Assembly (NCBI RefSeq): GCF_015751905.1
Contig: NZ_JADOUF010000001.1
Location: 5,704,001-5,768,000 of the forward strand
Direction: 5' to 3'
Length of the DNA: 64,000 nucleotides
DNA from: Longispora fulva
GTDB taxonomy: Bacteria > Actinomycetota > Actinomycetes > Mycobacteriales > Micromonosporaceae
Below the pieces are notes generated by a model. The model was not told the DNA's origin. It was given only the letters and a program-made list of their open reading frames with translations, and did no database searches. Below are positions 61,800 through 64,000 of this stretch, one piece after another. A program made the position numbers and the translations under genes. The number at the start of each line of letters is the position of its first letter. Position 1 is the first letter of the stretch.

Positions 61800-63350
61800 A
61801 TGAAGAAGCTACTCATGATCATGAGTGCTGTTCTGGCCCTGGGGATCAGCGCGACGCCAGCGTTCGCTGCTCCCCCCGGCGAGTTCGGTACAGACTGGGA
61901 CGATCCCTCCACCGCAGCCCCGGCGATCGAGCGGCCGGCCGGCCCCTCGTGCACGGTGCGCATCGTGACCCACCAGTTCGTGAACTTCGACCCGTACACG
62001 GCGACCTACCAGCCTCCGGCCGGGTGTGCCGGCGACTGGGGCAAGGTCGTGCTCGACATGCACGGCGCGGTGAAGGGCCGGCAGTTCGACCGGCTCGGGG
62101 CGCTGTCGATGGGCGGCGTGACCCTCTTCAAGACGTCCACGCCGGAGCCGTCGGCCGAGGGCATCGAGTGGAAGGTCGAGAAGGACGTCACCGCCTACTC
62201 GGCGCTGTTCCGCCATGAGCAGCCGGTGTGGATGCTGATCGGCAACGTCGTCAACGACACCTACACCGGGATCCTGGACATCACGGTGGACCTGACGTTC
62301 TACGGCGGGAAGGCCAAGGATCCGGCGCACACCGTGCAGCCGCTGGCGGACCTGCGCCGGGAGGGTACCGACCAGGTCGGGACCGTCACGCTGCCGAAGA
62401 CGACGGAACGCCTGGTCGCCGAGGTGTACGCGACGGGCTCCGGCGGCGGCTGCGAGGAGTTCTGGTACTCGGTCGCCCCGGCCGACTCGTCGTACTCGTG
62501 CGCCGGCGCCCAGGGCCCGTACCGCGAGGTCCAGGTCCTGGTCGACGACAAGCTGGCCGGCATCGCGGCACCGTACCCGCACATCTACACCGGCGGCTGG
62601 GGCAACCCGTTCCTCTGGTACGCGGTCCCGGCGCCCCGCGCGTTCAACGTCCGTCCGCTGTCCTATGACCTGGGCCCGTTCCTGGGCAGGCTGACCGACG
62701 GCCAGCCGCACAAGCTGGCGGTCCGGGTCGTGGGCGTGCCGGAGGGCCAGTCGGGCTGGGACGTGCCGACGAACGTGCTCTCCTGGCAGGGCTCCGCCCC
62801 GGTCACGGGCACGCTGGACGCCGCGAACGACTACCCGGCGAAGAACAACGTCACCTCGGTGGACAAGAAGGTCACGGTGTCCGCCGGCCACCACTTCTCC
62901 GCGACGGGCACGCTGCGCACGAGCCGCGGCGTGGTCAGCACCAGCGTCGATCAGACGGTGACGAACGGCAGCACGCACACCTGGACCGACGGCGAGAACC
63001 ACGACGAGCTGGTCGCGACGTGGTCCGACCAGTCGATCGTCACCCGGGTCGGCGGCCCCAACCCGTCGGTGGTCAGGGACAGCAAGCGGTTCTCGATCAA
63101 CGGGTACACCGACGTGAACGAGGCGAACCGCCTGGTCACGAAGATGAGCCTTCTCGACGCGGCCACGGTCATGACCGTCGGCCCCGGCGGGGTGTCCTGG
63201 CTGCGGATGGACGACTCGTTCAGCGGCGAGGCCGGCTACACCTTCGGGGTGCCGCGCCCGGAACGGCACGCGACCTGCGTCTCGCAGGAGACCTACAAGC
63301 TCAACAACCAGGTCACAACCCTTAAAACAGTCAACGGGTACCGGGTCTGA
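61800..63350 (+). CDS. Secreted peptide-N-glycosidase A-like amidase
   Basis: A 516-aa exported protein of the plant/fungal peptide:N-glycanase A (PNGase A) family. Signal peptide about 1-23 (ends PAFA). Family segments are AGCAGDWGKVVLDMHGAVKG, QFDRLGALSMGGVTLFKTST, EGIEWKVEKDVTAYSALF, and later GGCEEFWYSVAP and YTGGWGNPFLWYAVP. Members cut the bond between N-glycans and asparagine. The ATG at 61800 begins the signal; the longer frame is shadow. The gene stands alone. In a soil actinomycete it would free glycans from plant or fungal glycoproteins; this is inference. Confidence 0.88.
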   Translation: MKKLLMIMSAVLALGISATPAFAAPPGEFGTDWDDPSTAAPAIERPAGPSCTVRIVTHQFVNFDPYTATYQPPAGCAGDWGKVVLDMHGAVKGRQFDRLGALSMGGVTLFKTSTPEPSAEGIEWKVEKDVTAYSALFRHEQPVWMLIGNVVNDTYTGILDITVDLTFYGGKAKDPAHTVQPLADLRREGTDQVGTVTLPKTTERLVAEVYATGSGGGCEEFWYSVAPADSSYSCAGAQGPYREVQVLVDDKLAGIAAPYPHIYTGGWGNPFLWYAVPAPRAFNVRPLSYDLGPFLGRLTDGQPHKLAVRVVGVPEGQSGWDVPTNVLSWQGSAPVTGTLDAANDYPAKNNVTSVDKKVTVSAGHHFSATGTLRTSRGVVSTSVDQTVTNGSTHTWTDGENHDELVATWSDQSIVTRVGGPNPSVVRDSKRFSINGYTDVNEANRLVTKMSLLDAATVMTVGPGGVSWLRMDDSFSGEAGYTFGVPRPERHATCVSQETYKLNNQVTTLKTVNGYRV

Positions 63351-63401
63351 GCCCACGCTGGTCCGGCCCCGACCCGTGGGCCGGACCAGTACCCTGAAGG
63401 C

Positions 63402-63626
63402 GTGTCGACCCGTGCAGAGCCCAAGCCGTTACAGATCCGGACCGTGCCGTTCGCCGTGGCCGGGATCGTGTTGTGGGCCCTCGGCGGGATCGGGGTGCTG
63501 GTGTTCGACGGGCCGGCGCACTGGGTGCGCATCTGCGTGGCCGGGGTCGTCATCGGTATCCCGGGGCTGCTCACGATGATCCGGCACGACCGGGGCGAGC
63601 GCCGGGCGGCCGGTCCTCGCGGCTAG
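63402..63626 (+). CDS. DUF2530 membrane protein
   Basis: A 74-aa protein with two helices (PFAVAGIVLWALGGIGVLV and ICVAGVVIGIPGLLTMI) and a basic tail, matching the DUF2530 family of short actinobacterial proteins. GTG start 63402. Function unknown. It converges on the gene at the right edge, overlapping by 4 bp. Confidence 0.78.
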   Translation: MSTRAEPKPLQIRTVPFAVAGIVLWALGGIGVLVFDGPAHWVRICVAGVVIGIPGLLTMIRHDRGERRAAGPRG

Positions 63627-64000
63627 CACTTCGGGGCGGGGGTCATCGCGGCGATCTTCGCGACCGGGACCGAGACGACCCGCCCGTCGGAGGCCCGCCG
63701 GACCCGGATCGACGTCGGGTTGACCGAGGCCAGCATCGCCCCGCACACGTCCGACTCGTCCGTCCTGGTGACCCTGATCTGGGTGCCGCCCTCCTCCACC
63801 GGCGGGACGAACCACAACAGCCCCACGCCGACGACCATGGCGAGCAGCGCGCCCGCCGTGGCCAGCACGGCCCGCTGGAACCCGGCGACGATCCGCCCCG
63901 GCTCCTCGCCCCGCGCCTGGTACCAGGCGAGCAGGGCCTGTGGGCTCCGCGCGGCCCTCGGCCAGCCGTACGCCGCCCGGTAGGCGCCGAAAAGCGCCCC
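63623..64000 (-). CDS. Membrane protein with C-terminal exposed domain, 5' part outside window
   Basis: The reading frame is open to the right edge, so the start is not in this window. The visible 125 residues begin GALFGAYRAAYGWPRAA, have one helix (VLATAGALLAMVVGVGLLWFV) and end in a small outside beta-rich part with two Cys (SDVCGAML, and a final APKC). The reading upstream of the internal GTG at 63868 is coherent protein sequence, so that GTG is not the real start. Function unknown. Confidence 0.72.
   Translation of the reverse strand, partial: GALFGAYRAAYGWPRAARSPQALLAWYQARGEEPGRIVAGFQRAVLATAGALLAMVVGVGLLWFVPPVEEGGTQIRVTRTDESDVCGAMLASVNPTSIRVRRASDGRVVSVPVAKIAAMTPAPKC

Overview
The window is chromosomal DNA of a very GC-rich actinomycete, probably in or near the Micromonosporaceae. 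The evidence is a run of actinobacterial markers: SepH (55698-56711), the pdxH / citrate synthase 2 / serC / sepH / MarR neighbourhood, a mycothiol-dependent maleylpyruvate-isomerase-type enzyme, DUF2530, several GTG starts, GTGA or ATGA stop-start overlaps, and what look like leaderless promoters. The family call is an inference; no rRNA or other taxonomic marker is present.

Left edge (1-10.4 kb): a three-gene minus-strand operon with visibly lower GC than the rest. It encodes a 1020-aa protein of unknown fold (DruH-like), a 1783-aa DEAD/DELH helicase ending in a DUF1998-type Cys cluster (DruE-like), and a C5 cytosine methyltransferase. This is best read as a Druantia-type anti-phage island with a type III-like core plus the kind of methylase seen in type II. 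A decayed DUF4291 gene separates it from the chromosomal recQ gene.

10.4-28 kb: recQ, a VOC protein, an AraC-type regulator, a lipoprotein intradiol dioxygenase, an MFS exporter, a PEP mutase/isocitrate lyase-family enzyme, LtrA, Pr6Pr and trmB. These are followed by a secreted alkaline phosphatase behind a three-unit PHO box, a lipoprotein, a multicopper oxidase coupled to a four-helix membrane protein, a TrmB/LuxR-type regulator, csoR with a perfect operator, and a large three-repeat secreted protein.

28-38 kb: a TetR/DUF3995 divergent pair, a second LtrA coupled to a membrane-embedded subtilisin-like protease, then a cobalamin riboswitch heading a five-gene operon. That operon encodes a sortase-type alpha/alpha-barrel protein, a membrane-anchored DUF4430-like protein (together resembling the two domains of transcobalamin split over two genes), EcfT, a double ATPase and an S component. 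It is a complete predicted surface-capture and import route for cobalamin.

38-52 kb: a MoaD-like/BNR-propeller pair, a CopC plus CopD-CtaG copper and oxidase-assembly operon, a DUF4097 lipoprotein, a three-gene operon behind a doubled palindromic operator and ending in a TetR gene, an orphan sugar-type ABC ATPase, L-serine dehydratase with a 2-hydroxyacid dehydrogenase, a tandem DUF202 pair, an acyl-CoA dehydrogenase, and an aldose epimerase coupled to a small ParB-like protein.

52-64 kb: core metabolism and division genes (pdxH, citrate synthase 2, serC, sepH), a MarR/MFS pair, a maleylpyruvate-isomerase-family enzyme, an NCS2 purine permease, a secreted PNGase A-like amidase, DUF2530, and a gene running off the right edge. 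No tRNA, rRNA, CRISPR array, transposase or integrase was seen.
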